Source of the DNA: Azospirillum sp. OGB3 | Lineage (GTDB): Bacteria > Pseudomonadota > Alphaproteobacteria > Azospirillales > Azospirillaceae | NCBI RefSeq assembly: GCF_014192915.1 | Contig: NZ_JACHYN010000004.1 | Coordinates: 124,001-188,000 of the forward strand | Direction: 5' to 3' | DNA length: 64,000 nucleotides | Shown here: one piece after another, positions 1-9,015 of the stretch | Numbering within the stretch: the stretch's first letter is position 1 | How the letters are laid out: every line of letters begins with the position of its first letter | Made by a program: the position numbers and the translations under genes | The notes under the pieces: model-generated | Seen by the model: the letters and a program-made list of their open reading frames with translations, nothing else | Databases searched by the model: none | Told to the model about the DNA's origin: nothing

Positions 1-93
1 TTTCAAAAAGGAATCTTTCGTCTATCAAAGACCGGGGAAGAGAATGGGAATTTTTGCTTGCCGCCTCTTGCAGGCGCGCAGGCGTTGCGCCGT

Positions 94-110
94 GTCATCC
101 ACCGGATGAC
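94..110. terminator. Small inverted repeat after the LysR gene
   Basis: GTCATCC and GGATGAC are separated by three bases, about 50 bases beyond the stop of the minus-strand LysR gene. It could be a weak terminator, but no T-run follows on the minus strand. The rest of positions 1-162 shows no gene. Confidence 0.3.
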
Positions 111-162
111 GGCACGAGCCCCTTAGGGACATCAGGAATGGGGCTTCGAAAACGCGGAAGGA

Positions 163-1182
163 TCAGTCGCCGCCGAACTGGCGGTCGATCCACTCGCTCA
201 CCGCCGCCGGATCGAAGCGGAGGTCGAGCGGGATGCCGGCGATGGCGGCGCGGCAATGCTCGATGAAGGCGCGCTCCGCCCGGTTCATCTTCGAGGCGGG
301 GTTCCACAGCAGGTGGATGTCCACCGGCGCCACCCCCTCCTCCGGCGGCAGCGGCCAGAGCAGGCCGTCGCGCACGTCGCGCTCCGCCACATGGCGGGGC
401 AGCGGCCCGATGCCCAGCCCGACGGAGATCATCCGCCGCACCTCGTCCAGATTGACCGAGGCGCCGACGATCCGGCTCTCGATCCCCTCCTGCGCGCGGA
501 AAACGGCCAGCGGTGACAGCACCCCGCCGATCTGGTCGGAGGTGAAGGAGACGAACCCCTCGCTGCGCAGATCGCCCAGCGTCAGGCCGGTGCGGCCGAA
601 CAGATGGTGCTGCGGCCCGCAGTAGAGGCGGTAGATCTGGCGGGCGAACAGCGCGTGCTCGACCAGCGGCGGCGGCTCCCGCATCAGGCAGAGGCCGAGC
701 GAGCCGGTCTTCTGCTGGATCGCCATGTGGACGTCGGCGCTCGCCATCACGTCCAGCCGAAAGGTCACCTGCGGGTGGGTGGCGTGGAAGCGCTCCAGCA
801 GGGCGTCGAACAGCAGCGACTGGATCCGGCTGGCCAGCAGGATTCGGATGTGGCCGGAAATCTCCTCGCGGATGTCGCGCATCAGAACGGCGAAGCGGGA
901 GATGTTGCCGTAGATCTCCAGCACCTCGGCGTAGATGATCTCGCCCGCCTCGGTTACCCGGAAGCGGCCCTGCCCGCGCTCGATCAGGCTGCGGCCCATC
1001 TGGTCCTCCAGCCGCTTCAGGGCCTGGGACACCGCCGGTTGGGTCAGCCCGAGACGCTGCGCCGCGCGGGTCAGCCCCTGCTCCTGCACGATCACCATGA
1101 AGGTGCGCAGCAGGTTCCAGTCCAGCTGGTGGCCGAGCCGCTCCAGGTCGCGCGCCGTCATCGGGGGAAAACCCATCGCCAT
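163..1182 (-). CDS. LysR-family transcriptional regulator
   Basis: A 339-residue LysR-type regulator. The N-terminal winged helix-turn-helix lies at about residues 21-80 (the stretch LTRAAQRLGLTQPAVSQALK is a classic LysR recognition helix), followed by a periplasmic-binding-like effector domain at about 105-310. Length is slightly above the usual 300-330. The start at 1182 has AGGA a few bases upstream; an in-frame Met eight codons in is an alternative. It is divergent from the deacylase/ABC transporter operon starting at 1398, so by the usual LysR arrangement it probably controls that operon in response to the imported substrate or a metabolite. The effector cannot be read from sequence. 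Confidence 0.93.
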   Translation of the reverse strand: MAMGFPPMTARDLERLGHQLDWNLLRTFMVIVQEQGLTRAAQRLGLTQPAVSQALKRLEDQMGRSLIERGQGRFRVTEAGEIIYAEVLEIYGNISRFAVLMRDIREEISGHIRILLASRIQSLLFDALLERFHATHPQVTFRLDVMASADVHMAIQQKTGSLGLCLMREPPPLVEHALFARQIYRLYCGPQHHLFGRTGLTLGDLRSEGFVSFTSDQIGGVLSPLAVFRAQEGIESRIVGASVNLDEVRRMISVGLGIGPLPRHVAERDVRDGLLWPLPPEEGVAPVDIHLLWNPASKMNRAERAFIEHCRAAIAGIPLDLRFDPAAVSEWIDRQFGGD

Positions 1183-1317
1183 AAATCCTGCTTATGTCGG
1201 CAATGAGGATTATCGATTTGGCGGAGGATGAGAAGCTGAATTGTAATACGCCGGTCGTCAGCGGTCGACCCCCGGCGGCGCCCAACCGGGCAAAACCAGG
1301 GTCATAGTCCGAAAGTC

Positions 1318-1346
1318 GAAATCACCCCGGTTTCTTCCCGGTGATT
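1318..1346. promoter_or_regulatory. Inverted repeat in the LysR/deacylase divergent promoter
   Basis: AAATCACC and GGTGATTT face each other across 13 bases, 51 bases upstream of the deacylase start at 1398 and 136 bases from the LysR start. Position and symmetry fit a regulator operator, though the arms are longer than a usual LysR T-N11-A box. It could alternatively form a leader hairpin. Confidence 0.4.
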
Positions 1347-1397
1347 TGCTGACCCACACGGACGACTGCGCGGCGGAGTGGTAAGAACGGAGTCGTC

Positions 1398-2711
1398 ATG
1401 CCCGCATCCCACGAGGGTGGGCGGAGCATTGCAGCCGTAGACCGGGATGCGATCCTGGGCGCGGTCGCGACGCTGCGCGAGGATGGAGTGCGCCTGCTGT
1501 CCGATCTGGTCCGGAGCCCCAGCCTGCTGGGGCAGGAAGGCCCGGCGCAGGATCTGATGGAACGGATCTTCCGGGACATGGGCCTGGAGGTGGACCGCTT
1601 CGCCATCGACGAGGAGGCGCTGAAGGCCCAGCCCGGCTGGTCCCCCTCCCTGATCTCCTATGAAGGGCGCGAGAACGTCGTCGGCGTCCACACGCCCCGG
1701 CGGGCGACCGGCAAGTCGCTGATTCTGAACGGCCACATCGACGTGGTGCCGACCGGGCCGGAGGAGCTGTGGTCCGCCCCGCCCTTCGAGCCGGTGGTCC
1801 GCGACGGCCGCCTCTACGGGCGCGGCGCCGGCGACATGAAGGCGGGCATCGCCGCCTACGTCATGGCCTTCAAGGCGCTGCGGAGCCTGGGCGTCCAGCC
1901 CGCCGCCCCGGTCTATCTCCAGTCGGTGGTCGAGGAGGAATGCACCGGCAACGGCGCGCTCGCCTGCGTCGCCCGCGGCTACAAGGCCGACGCCGCGGTG
2001 ATCCCGGAACCCTTCAACCACACGCTCCAGATCGCCCAGGTCGGCGTGATCCGCTGCGAGCTGGAGGTGACCGGCCGCCCCGCCCATGTGCTGGACACCG
2101 GCGCCGGGCTGAACGCCATCGAGGCGGCCTTCCGCGTGCTGAAGCATCTGAAGGCGCTGGAGTCGGCCTGGAACCACCCCGACGGGCGGCATCCGGCCTA
2201 CGCGCACCACCACCACCCCTACAACCTGAACGTCGGGCACATCGACGGCGGCGAATGGGCGTCCTCCGTCCCCACCCGCTGCCGGATGGAGCTGCGCTTC
2301 GGCTTCCCGCCGGGCCGCGCCGCCGCCGAGGTCAGCGCCGAGATCGAGCGCGCGGTGGCCGAAGCCTGCCGCGGCGACTCCGACCTCAAGGGAATCGACG
2401 CCCGCGTCATTTTCCGCGGCTTCCAGGCGGAAGGCTGCACGCTGGACCCCGATCACCCGATGCTGGAGGCGCTGGACGCCGCGCACCGGTCGATCTTTGG
2501 GACTCCGGCGCCCAAGCTGGCCCAGACCTGCACCACCGACGTCCGCAACTTCCTGCTCTACGGCGACACGCCGGCCACCTGCTACGGCCCGGAGGCGGAG
2601 CGCATCCACGGCATCGACGAGTCCGTCTCGCTCGACAGCATGGCGAAGGTGACCGCCGTGCTGGCCCTGTTCATGGCCGACTGGTGCGGCCTGGAATCCA
2701 TCGATCCATAA
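1398..2711 (+). CDS. M20-family deacylase (ArgE/DapE type)
   Basis: A 437-residue zinc-dependent M20 metallopeptidase of the acetylornithine deacetylase / succinyl-diaminopimelate desuccinylase type, which hydrolyses N-acyl bonds on amino acids. The metal ligand pattern is intact: NGHIDVVP (H113, D115), GRGAGDMKAG (D146), the VVEEE segment at 177-181 carrying the catalytic and ligand Glu, Glu204 in VIPEP, and a late His in RIHGIDESVSLDS. The inserted dimerisation domain lies in the middle. It is the first gene of the operon and is followed 41 bases later by an ABC transporter binding protein, so it probably deacylates the imported compound. It is unlikely to be the biosynthetic ArgE or DapE, given its catabolic setting. 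Confidence 0.9.
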   Translation: MPASHEGGRSIAAVDRDAILGAVATLREDGVRLLSDLVRSPSLLGQEGPAQDLMERIFRDMGLEVDRFAIDEEALKAQPGWSPSLISYEGRENVVGVHTPRRATGKSLILNGHIDVVPTGPEELWSAPPFEPVVRDGRLYGRGAGDMKAGIAAYVMAFKALRSLGVQPAAPVYLQSVVEEECTGNGALACVARGYKADAAVIPEPFNHTLQIAQVGVIRCELEVTGRPAHVLDTGAGLNAIEAAFRVLKHLKALESAWNHPDGRHPAYAHHHHPYNLNVGHIDGGEWASSVPTRCRMELRFGFPPGRAAAEVSAEIERAVAEACRGDSDLKGIDARVIFRGFQAEGCTLDPDHPMLEALDAAHRSIFGTPAPKLAQTCTTDVRNFLLYGDTPATCYGPEAERIHGIDESVSLDSMAKVTAVLALFMADWCGLESIDP

Positions 2712-2752
2712 CGGTCGCGTGAAGAGAACCAAACAATAAGGGGGCTTCAGAC

Positions 2753-4363
2753 ATGAGCAATCGTTTGCGTCACTTTCGTCAAACCCTGACCGCCGCGGCG
2801 CTGGCCGCCGCCCTGGCGGCGCCGCTGGCGCTGACCGTGCCCGGCGTCGCCGCGGCGCAGGAGCGCGGCGGCACGATGAACATCATCGTCCAGCCGGAGC
2901 CGCCGATCCTGGTGCTGGGCCTCAACCAGCAGGGTCCGACGCAGACGGTCGCCGGCAAGATCTACCAGGGCCTGCTGACCTTCGGCTTCGACCTGAAGCC
3001 GCAGCCGGAACTGGCGGAAAGCTGGGAGGTCTCGCCCGACGGCAAGGTCTACACCTTTAAGCTGGTGAAGAACGCCAAGTGGCACGACGGCAAGCCCTTC
3101 ACCGCCCACGACGTGGTGTTCTCCACCTCCAAGCTGCTGATGGAGACCCACCCGCGCGCCCGCGCCACCTTCTCCAAGTGCGAGAAGATCGAGGCGCTGG
3201 ACGACTACACCGTCCAGTTCACGCTGAAGGAGCCGTTCGGCCCGTTCCTTCAGGCCTTCGAGGTGTCGTCGGCACCGATGATGCCGAAGCACATCTATGA
3301 AGGCACCGACTTCAAGGCCAACCCGGCCAACGCCACCCCGATCGGCACCGGCCCCTTCAAGTTCAAGGAGTGGAACAAGGGCTCCTACATCCACCTCGTC
3401 CGCAACGACGAATATTGGAAGGCCGGCAAGCCCTATCTGGACGATATCTATTTCCGCGTGATCCCCGACGCCGCCTCGCGCGCCGTCGCCGTGGAGCAGG
3501 GCACGGTCCAGCAGACCCAGTTCAACGACATCGAGACCTTCGACGTCCCGCGCCTGAAGGGCCTGCCCAACGTCGAGATGACGACCAAGGGCTACGAGTT
3601 CTTCGCGCCGCTGTCCTGGATCGAGATCAACACGCGCAACAAGCCGCTGGACGACAAGCGCTTCCGGCAGGCGATGATGCACGCCATCGACCGCAAGTTC
3701 ATCCGCGACAAGATCTGGTTCGGCCTCGGCCGCCCGGCCACCGGCCCGGTGAACTCGGTCACCCGCTTCTTCGAGCCGAACGTCCGCAAGTACGACTTCG
3801 ACCCGAAGAAGGCCGAGGCGTTGCTTGAGGAGGCCGGCTACAAGAAGGGCGCCGACGGCACCCGCGCCAAGGTCCGCCTGCTCGTCATGCCCTATGGCGA
3901 GACCTGGACCCGGCTGGGCGAGTATGTGAAGCAGGCGATGAAGCGCGTCGGCGTCGACGTGACGCTGGAGACCACCGACGCCGCCGGCTGGGTCAACCGC
4001 GTGTCCAACTGGGACTACGACCTGAGCTTCAACTTCGTCTACCAGTACGGCGACCCGGCGCTCGGCGTGACGCGCACCTACGTCTCGGACAACATCCGCA
4101 AGGGCGTGATGTTCTCCAACACCATGGGCTACTCCAACCCCGAGGTGGACCAGCTGTTCGCCCAGGCCGCCCAGACCAACAAGGACGAGGAGCGCCAGCA
4201 GCTCTACTCGGCCGCCCAGAAGATCCTGGTCGAGGACGTGCCGGTCGCCTGGCTGCTGGAGATGGAGTTCCCGACCTTCGTGGACAAGCGCTTCAAGAAC
4301 GCCGTCACGACCGCCATCGGCGTGAACGAGAGCTACGACAGCGTCTATATGGTCAAGAAGTAA
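2753..4363 (+). CDS. ABC transporter substrate-binding protein, peptide/nickel/opine (SBP_bac_5) type
   Basis: A 536-residue family-5 periplasmic binding protein, normal length for DppA/OppA-like proteins. A Sec signal peptide is clear: basic start (RLRHFRQ), an Ala/Leu-rich core, and likely cleavage after the VAAA at about residue 35. The mature part has the usual LAESWEVSPDGKVYTFKL and WHDGKPFTAHDVVFS segments near the N-terminus and the hinge segment RQAMMHAIDRK. It delivers a ligand to the permeases encoded directly downstream. The specific ligand (dipeptide, opine, acylated amino acid or other) is not readable. A GGGGGCTT stretch lies about 12 bases upstream of the ATG. Confidence 0.95.
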   Translation: MSNRLRHFRQTLTAAALAAALAAPLALTVPGVAAAQERGGTMNIIVQPEPPILVLGLNQQGPTQTVAGKIYQGLLTFGFDLKPQPELAESWEVSPDGKVYTFKLVKNAKWHDGKPFTAHDVVFSTSKLLMETHPRARATFSKCEKIEALDDYTVQFTLKEPFGPFLQAFEVSSAPMMPKHIYEGTDFKANPANATPIGTGPFKFKEWNKGSYIHLVRNDEYWKAGKPYLDDIYFRVIPDAASRAVAVEQGTVQQTQFNDIETFDVPRLKGLPNVEMTTKGYEFFAPLSWIEINTRNKPLDDKRFRQAMMHAIDRKFIRDKIWFGLGRPATGPVNSVTRFFEPNVRKYDFDPKKAEALLEEAGYKKGADGTRAKVRLLVMPYGETWTRLGEYVKQAMKRVGVDVTLETTDAAGWVNRVSNWDYDLSFNFVYQYGDPALGVTRTYVSDNIRKGVMFSNTMGYSNPEVDQLFAQAAQTNKDEERQQLYSAAQKILVEDVPVAWLLEMEFPTFVDKRFKNAVTTAIGVNESYDSVYMVKK

Positions 4364-4390
4364 GAAAAGGGAGCGGCTGCCCCCACCCTT

Positions 4391-4477
4391 CCCGCGGCTC
4401 ACGCCGCGGGCCCCTTCCCTCCCCCGCCTTCGGCAAGGGAGGGAGTCAATCCCCTCCCCTGCGACAGCGGGGGAGGG
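4391..4477. repeat. Tandem GC-rich hairpins between binding protein and permease genes
   Basis: Successive inverted repeats: CCCGCGG/CCGCGGG at 4391-4410, a CCTTCCCTC.../...AAGGGAGGG pair at about 4411-4443, and CCCCTCCCC/GGGGGAGGG at about 4451-4477. They fill the 150-base gap between the binding-protein stop and the permease start. Such elements commonly stabilise the upstream mRNA or attenuate transcription, so that binding protein exceeds permease (inference). They resemble the CCCTCTCCC palindromes elsewhere in this window. Confidence 0.55.
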
Positions 4478-4513
4478 TCAGGGAGGGGGCACCACGCACC
4501 CGGGAGTGACAAC

Positions 4514-5494
4514 ATGCCCCGCATCGCCCTATTCATCTCACAGAGGCTGGTGAAGGCGGTCTTCGTCATTCTGGCGATCGCCGTGTTCAACTTCTTCCTG
4601 GTCCACGCAGCGCCCGGCGATCCCGCCGCGGTGATGGCGGGCGAGGCCGGGGCCGCCGATGCCAAGTTCGTCGAACAGCTCCGCCAGCAGTTCGGCCTCG
4701 ACCGCCCCCTGTACGAGCAGCTCGGCACCTACATGTCCAAGGTGGTGCAGGCCGACCTCGGCTACTCCTACCGCCAGCAGCGTCCGGTCTTCGACCTGCT
4801 GATGGACCGCCTGCCCGTCACCCTGTCGCTGACGCTGACCGCCTTCGTGCTGGCCCTGCTGGGCGGCGTGGCGCTGGGCACGCTGGCGGCGATGCGCGCC
4901 GGCACCTGGTCGGACACCGCCATCACCGTGGTCGGCCTTACCGCCTACGCGACACCGATCTTCTGGATCGGCCTGATGCTGATCCTTCTCTTCTCGGTCA
5001 ATCTCGGCTGGCTGCCCGCCTTCGGCACGGAGAGCATCGGCGCCGGCTACACCGGCTGGGACGCCTTCCTCGACCGGGCGAAGCACCTCGTGCTGCCGGT
5101 GACCACGCTCGGCCTCTTCTACATGGCCGTCTACACCCGGCTGACCCGCGCCTCGATCCTGGAGGTGCGCGACATGGACTTCGTCAAGACGGCGCGGGCC
5201 AAGGGCCTGCCGGAATGGCGCATCGTGTCGGTGCACATCCTGCGCAACGCCATCCTGCCCGTCATCACGGTGGCGGGGTTCCAGGCGGGCCACCTGATCG
5301 GCGGCTCCATCCTGATCGAGACCGTCTTTGCGCTCCCCGGCATCGGGCGCCTCGCCTTCGAGGCCGTGTTGCAGCGCGACTATCAGGTCCTGCTCGGCAT
5401 CTTCCTCCTGACCTCGGTGGTGGTGGTGGTGTTCAACCTGCTGACCGACCTGATCTATTCCCTCGTCGATCCGCGCATCGAGGTGGCGCCATGA
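4514..5494 (+). CDS. ABC transporter permease, DppB/OppB type
   Basis: A 326-residue inner-membrane permease with about six membrane segments, the first at residues 8-30. The cytoplasmic EAA-type coupling loop is visible in the segment around ARAKGLPEWRIVSVHILRNA, which contacts the ATPase. Length and order match DppB/GsiC-like subunits. The stop overlaps the start of the next permease gene by four bases (ATGA), indicating translational coupling. It forms a heterodimeric channel with the following gene product. Confidence 0.95.
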   Translation: MPRIALFISQRLVKAVFVILAIAVFNFFLVHAAPGDPAAVMAGEAGAADAKFVEQLRQQFGLDRPLYEQLGTYMSKVVQADLGYSYRQQRPVFDLLMDRLPVTLSLTLTAFVLALLGGVALGTLAAMRAGTWSDTAITVVGLTAYATPIFWIGLMLILLFSVNLGWLPAFGTESIGAGYTGWDAFLDRAKHLVLPVTTLGLFYMAVYTRLTRASILEVRDMDFVKTARAKGLPEWRIVSVHILRNAILPVITVAGFQAGHLIGGSILIETVFALPGIGRLAFEAVLQRDYQVLLGIFLLTSVVVVVFNLLTDLIYSLVDPRIEVAP

Positions 5495-6363
5495 CCGCCG
5501 CGGCCATCACCCCGGCCCGCAAGGGGTCCGGCTTCTGGAGCGCCTTCGCCCGCAACAAGGGCGCGGTGATCGGGCTGGCCTTCCTGACCCTGATCATCCT
5601 GATGGCGGCCTTCGCCGACGTGCTGTACCCGGACAGCCCGTGGGACATGACCGCGATGCCCTTCCAGCCGCCGCTGTCGGAGGACGCGCTGCTCGGCTCC
5701 GACACGCTGGGCCGCGACATCGCGGCGGGCATCGCCCACGGGGCGCGGGTGTCGCTGCTGATCGGGCTGACCTCGACCGCCGTCGCCGTGCTGATCGGCG
5801 TGTTCCTGGGGGCCGTCTCCGGCTTCTACGGCGGGCGGGTGGACGATCTGGTGATGCGCTTCACCGAGCTGTTCCAGACCATCCCGAACTTCGTGCTGGC
5901 CGTCGTGCTGGTGGCGATCTTCACGCCGTCGCTGACCTCCATCGTGCTGGCCATCGCCATCGTCTCCTGGCCGCCGCTGGCCCGGCTGGCCCGCGGCGAG
6001 TTCATGAGCCTGCGGAGCCGCGAGTTCGTGCACGCCGCGGTGACCACCGGCCAGTCCAACATGACCATCATCTGGCGCCAGATCCTGCCCAACAGCCTGT
6101 CCCCGATCATCGTGTCGGCCTCGCTGATGGTGGCGACGGCGATCCTGCTGGAAAGCTCCCTCTCCTTCCTCGGGCTCGGCGATCCGAACCTGATGAGCTG
6201 GGGCTACATGGTGGGGGCCGCCCGCACGGTGATCCGTCAGGCCTGGTGGATGAGCTTCTTCCCCGGCATCGCGATCCTTCTGACCGTGCTCGCCCTCAAC
6301 CTCGTGGGTGAGGGGCTGAACGACGCGCTGAATCCCAAGCTGGCGCGAAAGGGCCGTTCCTGA
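5491..6363 (+). CDS. ABC transporter permease, DppC/OppC type
   Basis: A 290-residue inner-membrane permease. The ATG at 5491 overlaps the preceding TGA; the open frame runs further upstream but that part is a shadow of the other permease. An N-terminal OppC-type segment precedes the first membrane helix (about 25-45), and GSDTLGRDIAAGIAHGARVS is typical of DppC proteins. The EAA loop lies around TTGQSNMTIIWRQILPNS. It overlaps the ATPase gene by one base (TGATG) and partners the preceding permease. Confidence 0.95.
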   Translation: MTAAAITPARKGSGFWSAFARNKGAVIGLAFLTLIILMAAFADVLYPDSPWDMTAMPFQPPLSEDALLGSDTLGRDIAAGIAHGARVSLLIGLTSTAVAVLIGVFLGAVSGFYGGRVDDLVMRFTELFQTIPNFVLAVVLVAIFTPSLTSIVLAIAIVSWPPLARLARGEFMSLRSREFVHAAVTTGQSNMTIIWRQILPNSLSPIIVSASLMVATAILLESSLSFLGLGDPNLMSWGYMVGAARTVIRQAWWMSFFPGIAILLTVLALNLVGEGLNDALNPKLARKGRS

Positions 6364-8027
6364 TGACCGAGACGCCTCTCCTCGACGTCCGCAACCTGAC
6401 CATCGCCCTGCCGCGCGGCGCCGACCGCCCGCACGCGGTCGAGGACCTGACCTTCACGCTGGAGCCCGGGGAAATCCTCTGCGTGGTGGGCGAGTCCGGG
6501 TCGGGCAAGTCGATGACCGCGCACGCCGTGATGGGCCTGCTGCCCAAGGCGGTGACGGTGTCCGCCGGCGAGATCCGCCACCAGGGCACCAACGTGTTCA
6601 GCCTGCCGGAGCGCGACCAGCGCGCGCTCCGCGGCGGCCGCATCGCCATGATCTTCCAGGAGCCGATGACGGCGCTGAATCCGCTGATGCGGGTCGGCGA
6701 CCAGATCGACGAGGTTCTGCGCTACCACACAACGCTCGACCGCGCCGCCCGCCGGGCGCGCGTGGTGGAACTTCTCGCCTCGGTCGGCCTGCCGGAGCCG
6801 GACCATCTGCGCCGCAGCTACCCGTTCCGCCTGTCGGGCGGCCAGCGCCAGCGCGTGATGATCGCCATGGCGCTGGCGGTCGAGCCGGACATCCTGATCG
6901 CCGACGAGCCGACGACCGCGCTCGACGTCACCACCCAGAAGCAGATCCTGGAGCTGATCCAGGACATCCAGGCCAAGCGCCGCATGGGCGTGATGTTCAT
7001 CACCCACGACTTCGGCGTGGTGGCGGAGATCGCCCACCGCGTGGCGGTGATGCAGCGCGGCCGGATCGTCGAGATCGGCAGCGCCGAGGAGGTGCTGAAC
7101 CATCCGAAGCATCCCTACACCCGCCAGCTCATCGCCGCCGTCCCGCACCTGATCGAGCACCGCGAGGACTTCACCCGCGCGCGCCAGCCGGTGCTGACGG
7201 CGGAGAAGGTGTGCAAGACCTTCCACCTCGGCGGCGGCTTCTTCACGCCGGGGCGCAAGGTGGTGGCGGGCGACGACCTGTCGCTGACCATCCACCAGGG
7301 CGAGACGGTCGGTCTGGTCGGCGAATCCGGCTCCGGCAAGTCGACGCTGGGCCGATCCATCGTCGGGCTGATCAAGCCGGATTCGGGCAGGATCCTGTTC
7401 GAGGGCGTCGATCTGCTGTCGCTGTCGCGCCCGGCCTTCCGGCCCTACCGGCGGCACGTGCAGATGGTCTTCCAGGACCCCTACGCCTCGCTGAACCCGC
7501 GCCACACCGTGGGCGACATCATCACCCAGGGGCCGGTGGCCTTCGGCGAGGACCGCCACAAGGCGCTCGACAAGGCGAAGGCGCTGCTCAAGCTCGTCGG
7601 GCTCGACGCCTCGGCGGCGGAGCGCTTCCCGCATGAGTTCTCCGGCGGGCAGCGCCAGCGCATCTCCATCGCCCGCGCCCTGGCGCTGGAGCCGAAGCTG
7701 CTGATCGCCGACGAGCCGGTGTCGGCGCTCGACGTGTCGGTGCAGGCCCAGGTGCTCGACCTGCTGGAGGATCTGCGGCACCGGCTGAACCTGTCGATGC
7801 TGTTCATCACCCACGACCTGCGCATCGCCGCCCAGATCTGCGACACCATCGCGGTCATGCAGAAGGGCCGCATCGTCGAGATCGGCCCGGCGAAGGAGGT
7901 GTTCGGCAACCCGCAGCACGCCTACACCCGCACCCTGCTGGACGCCATCCCCGGCAAGGGCTGGACCATCCCGGAGGACGTGATCCCGGTGACGCGGCGG
8001 TCGGCCGCCTTGCGCAACAGCGCCTGA
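6363..8027 (+). CDS. ABC transporter ATP-binding protein, fused DppD-DppF
   Basis: A 554-residue protein with two complete ABC ATPase domains in one chain, equivalent to fused DppD and DppF. Domain 1 has Walker A GESGSGKS at 43-50, signature LSGGQRQR, and Walker B ILIADEPT. Domain 2 has a second GESGSGKS at about residues 320-327, FSGGQRQR, and [12 protein letters not shown]. Each domain is followed by an oligopeptide-transporter C-terminal extension ([10 protein letters not shown] and [10 protein letters not shown]). It energises uptake by the two permeases. All catalytic motifs look intact in both halves. Confidence 0.96.
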   Translation: MTETPLLDVRNLTIALPRGADRPHAVEDLTFTLEPGEILCVVGESGSGKSMTAHAVMGLLPKAVTVSAGEIRHQGTNVFSLPERDQRALRGGRIAMIFQEPMTALNPLMRVGDQIDEVLRYHTTLDRAARRARVVELLASVGLPEPDHLRRSYPFRLSGGQRQRVMIAMALAVEPDILIADEPTTALDVTTQKQILELIQDIQAKRRMGVMFITHDFGVVAEIAHRVAVMQRGRIVEIGSAEEVLNHPKHPYTRQLIAAVPHLIEHREDFTRARQPVLTAEKVCKTFHLGGGFFTPGRKVVAGDDLSLTIHQGETVGLVGESGSGKSTLGRSIVGLIKPDSGRILFEGVDLLSLSRPAFRPYRRHVQMVFQDPYASLNPRHTVGDIITQGPVAFGEDRHKALDKAKALLKLVGLDASAAERFPHEFSGGQRQRISIARALALEPKLLIADEPVSALDVSVQAQVLDLLEDLRHRLNLSMLFITHDLRIAAQICDTIAVMQKGRIVEIGPAKEVFGNPQHAYTRTLLDAIPGKGWTIPEDVIPVTRRSAALRNSA

Positions 8028-8037
8028 CGGGGCGGGC

Positions 8038-8988
8038 ATGAAGGTCGCCGTCATTGGGGCCGGGGCGGTCGGCGGTCTGATCGCCGCACGGCTGACCGCC
8101 GCCGGCCTGCCGGCAGCGCTGGTCGCCCGGCGGCGGACGCTCGACACGCTGCGGCGCGACGGGCTGACCGTCGAAGGCCCCTCGGGCCGTCCGGTGACGG
8201 TGCGGCCCGAGGTGACCGACGACACGCTGGCGCTCGGCCCGCAGGACGTGGTGGTGCTGGCGGTGCCCTCCCCCCTGCTGACCGATGTGCTGGACCTGCT
8301 TCTTCCCCTGCTGGGGCCGAAGACGCGGCTGGTGCCGGTGGTCGGCGGCGTCCCCTGGTGGTACCCGGCGGACGGGTCTCTCGGAGGCCCCCTGAAGGCG
8401 GTCGACCCCAAGGGGCTGCTGGCGGACGCCATCCCGGCGGACCGCATCGTCGGCGCCGTCGCCCGCGTGGCGGTGGAGCGGCGGACCCCCGGCTACCTGC
8501 GGCATCTGGGCGGGCTGCGGCTCGCCCTCGGCCCGGTGGCGGGCCAGCAGGACGTCAAGGATCTGGCGGCCCTGTTCGGGGCGGGCGGCTTCAACGCGCT
8601 GGCCGTGCCGGACATCCGGGCGGAGGTGTGGACGGCGCTGCTGGCGCCCTTCGCCTTCGGCCTGCTCGGCCTCGCCACTGGCAAGCCGGCGCAGGAGATC
8701 GCCCACGACGACGCTCTGCAGCCGACCTTCGCGGCGGTGGTGGAGGAACTCCTGGGCCTGTCGGCGGCGCTCGGCCACCCGGCGGCGGCGAAGGTTGAGG
8801 ATGTGTGGACCATGGCCCAGCATCCGGGCCGCATCCGGCCGGCGCTGCGCGCCGACATGGCGGCGGGCCGGCGGGCGGAGATCGAGGCGGTGCTGGACGC
8901 GCCGCTGGAACTGGCGGAACGGGCGGGCCTGGGCCTGCCCACGGTGACCGGGCTGCTGACGGCGGTCCGCACCGGACCTCAACAATGA
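8038..8988 (+). CDS. Ketopantoate-reductase-like (ApbA/PanE fold) protein, catalytic residues altered
   Basis: A 316-residue protein with the N-terminal Rossmann motif GAGAVGG (7-13) and the overall layout of 2-dehydropantoate 2-reductase (NADP-binding domain, then an all-helical domain). Aligned by eye to E. coli PanE around the catalytic lysine (W-R-K-L-x-x-N-x-x-x-N), this protein reads W198-T-A-L-L-A-P-F-A-F-G: the Lys and both Asn are missing. It is therefore unlikely to be a working pantoate-pathway enzyme and may act on a different keto or hydroxy substrate. It lies 10 bases after the ATPase gene in the same operon, which supports a catabolic role tied to the imported compound. Confidence 0.75.
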   Translation: MKVAVIGAGAVGGLIAARLTAAGLPAALVARRRTLDTLRRDGLTVEGPSGRPVTVRPEVTDDTLALGPQDVVVLAVPSPLLTDVLDLLLPLLGPKTRLVPVVGGVPWWYPADGSLGGPLKAVDPKGLLADAIPADRIVGAVARVAVERRTPGYLRHLGGLRLALGPVAGQQDVKDLAALFGAGGFNALAVPDIRAEVWTALLAPFAFGLLGLATGKPAQEIAHDDALQPTFAAVVEELLGLSAALGHPAAAKVEDVWTMAQHPGRIRPALRADMAAGRRAEIEAVLDAPLELAERAGLGLPTVTGLLTAVRTGPQQ

Positions 8989-9015
8989 TCTGGAATTGGG
9001 ATCGGGATAGGGACC

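Noticed and set aside
8038-8988. Naming the PanE-like gene panE
   Set aside because: The catalytic Lys and Asn positions are substituted and the gene sits in a catabolic operon, so pantoate synthesis is not supported.
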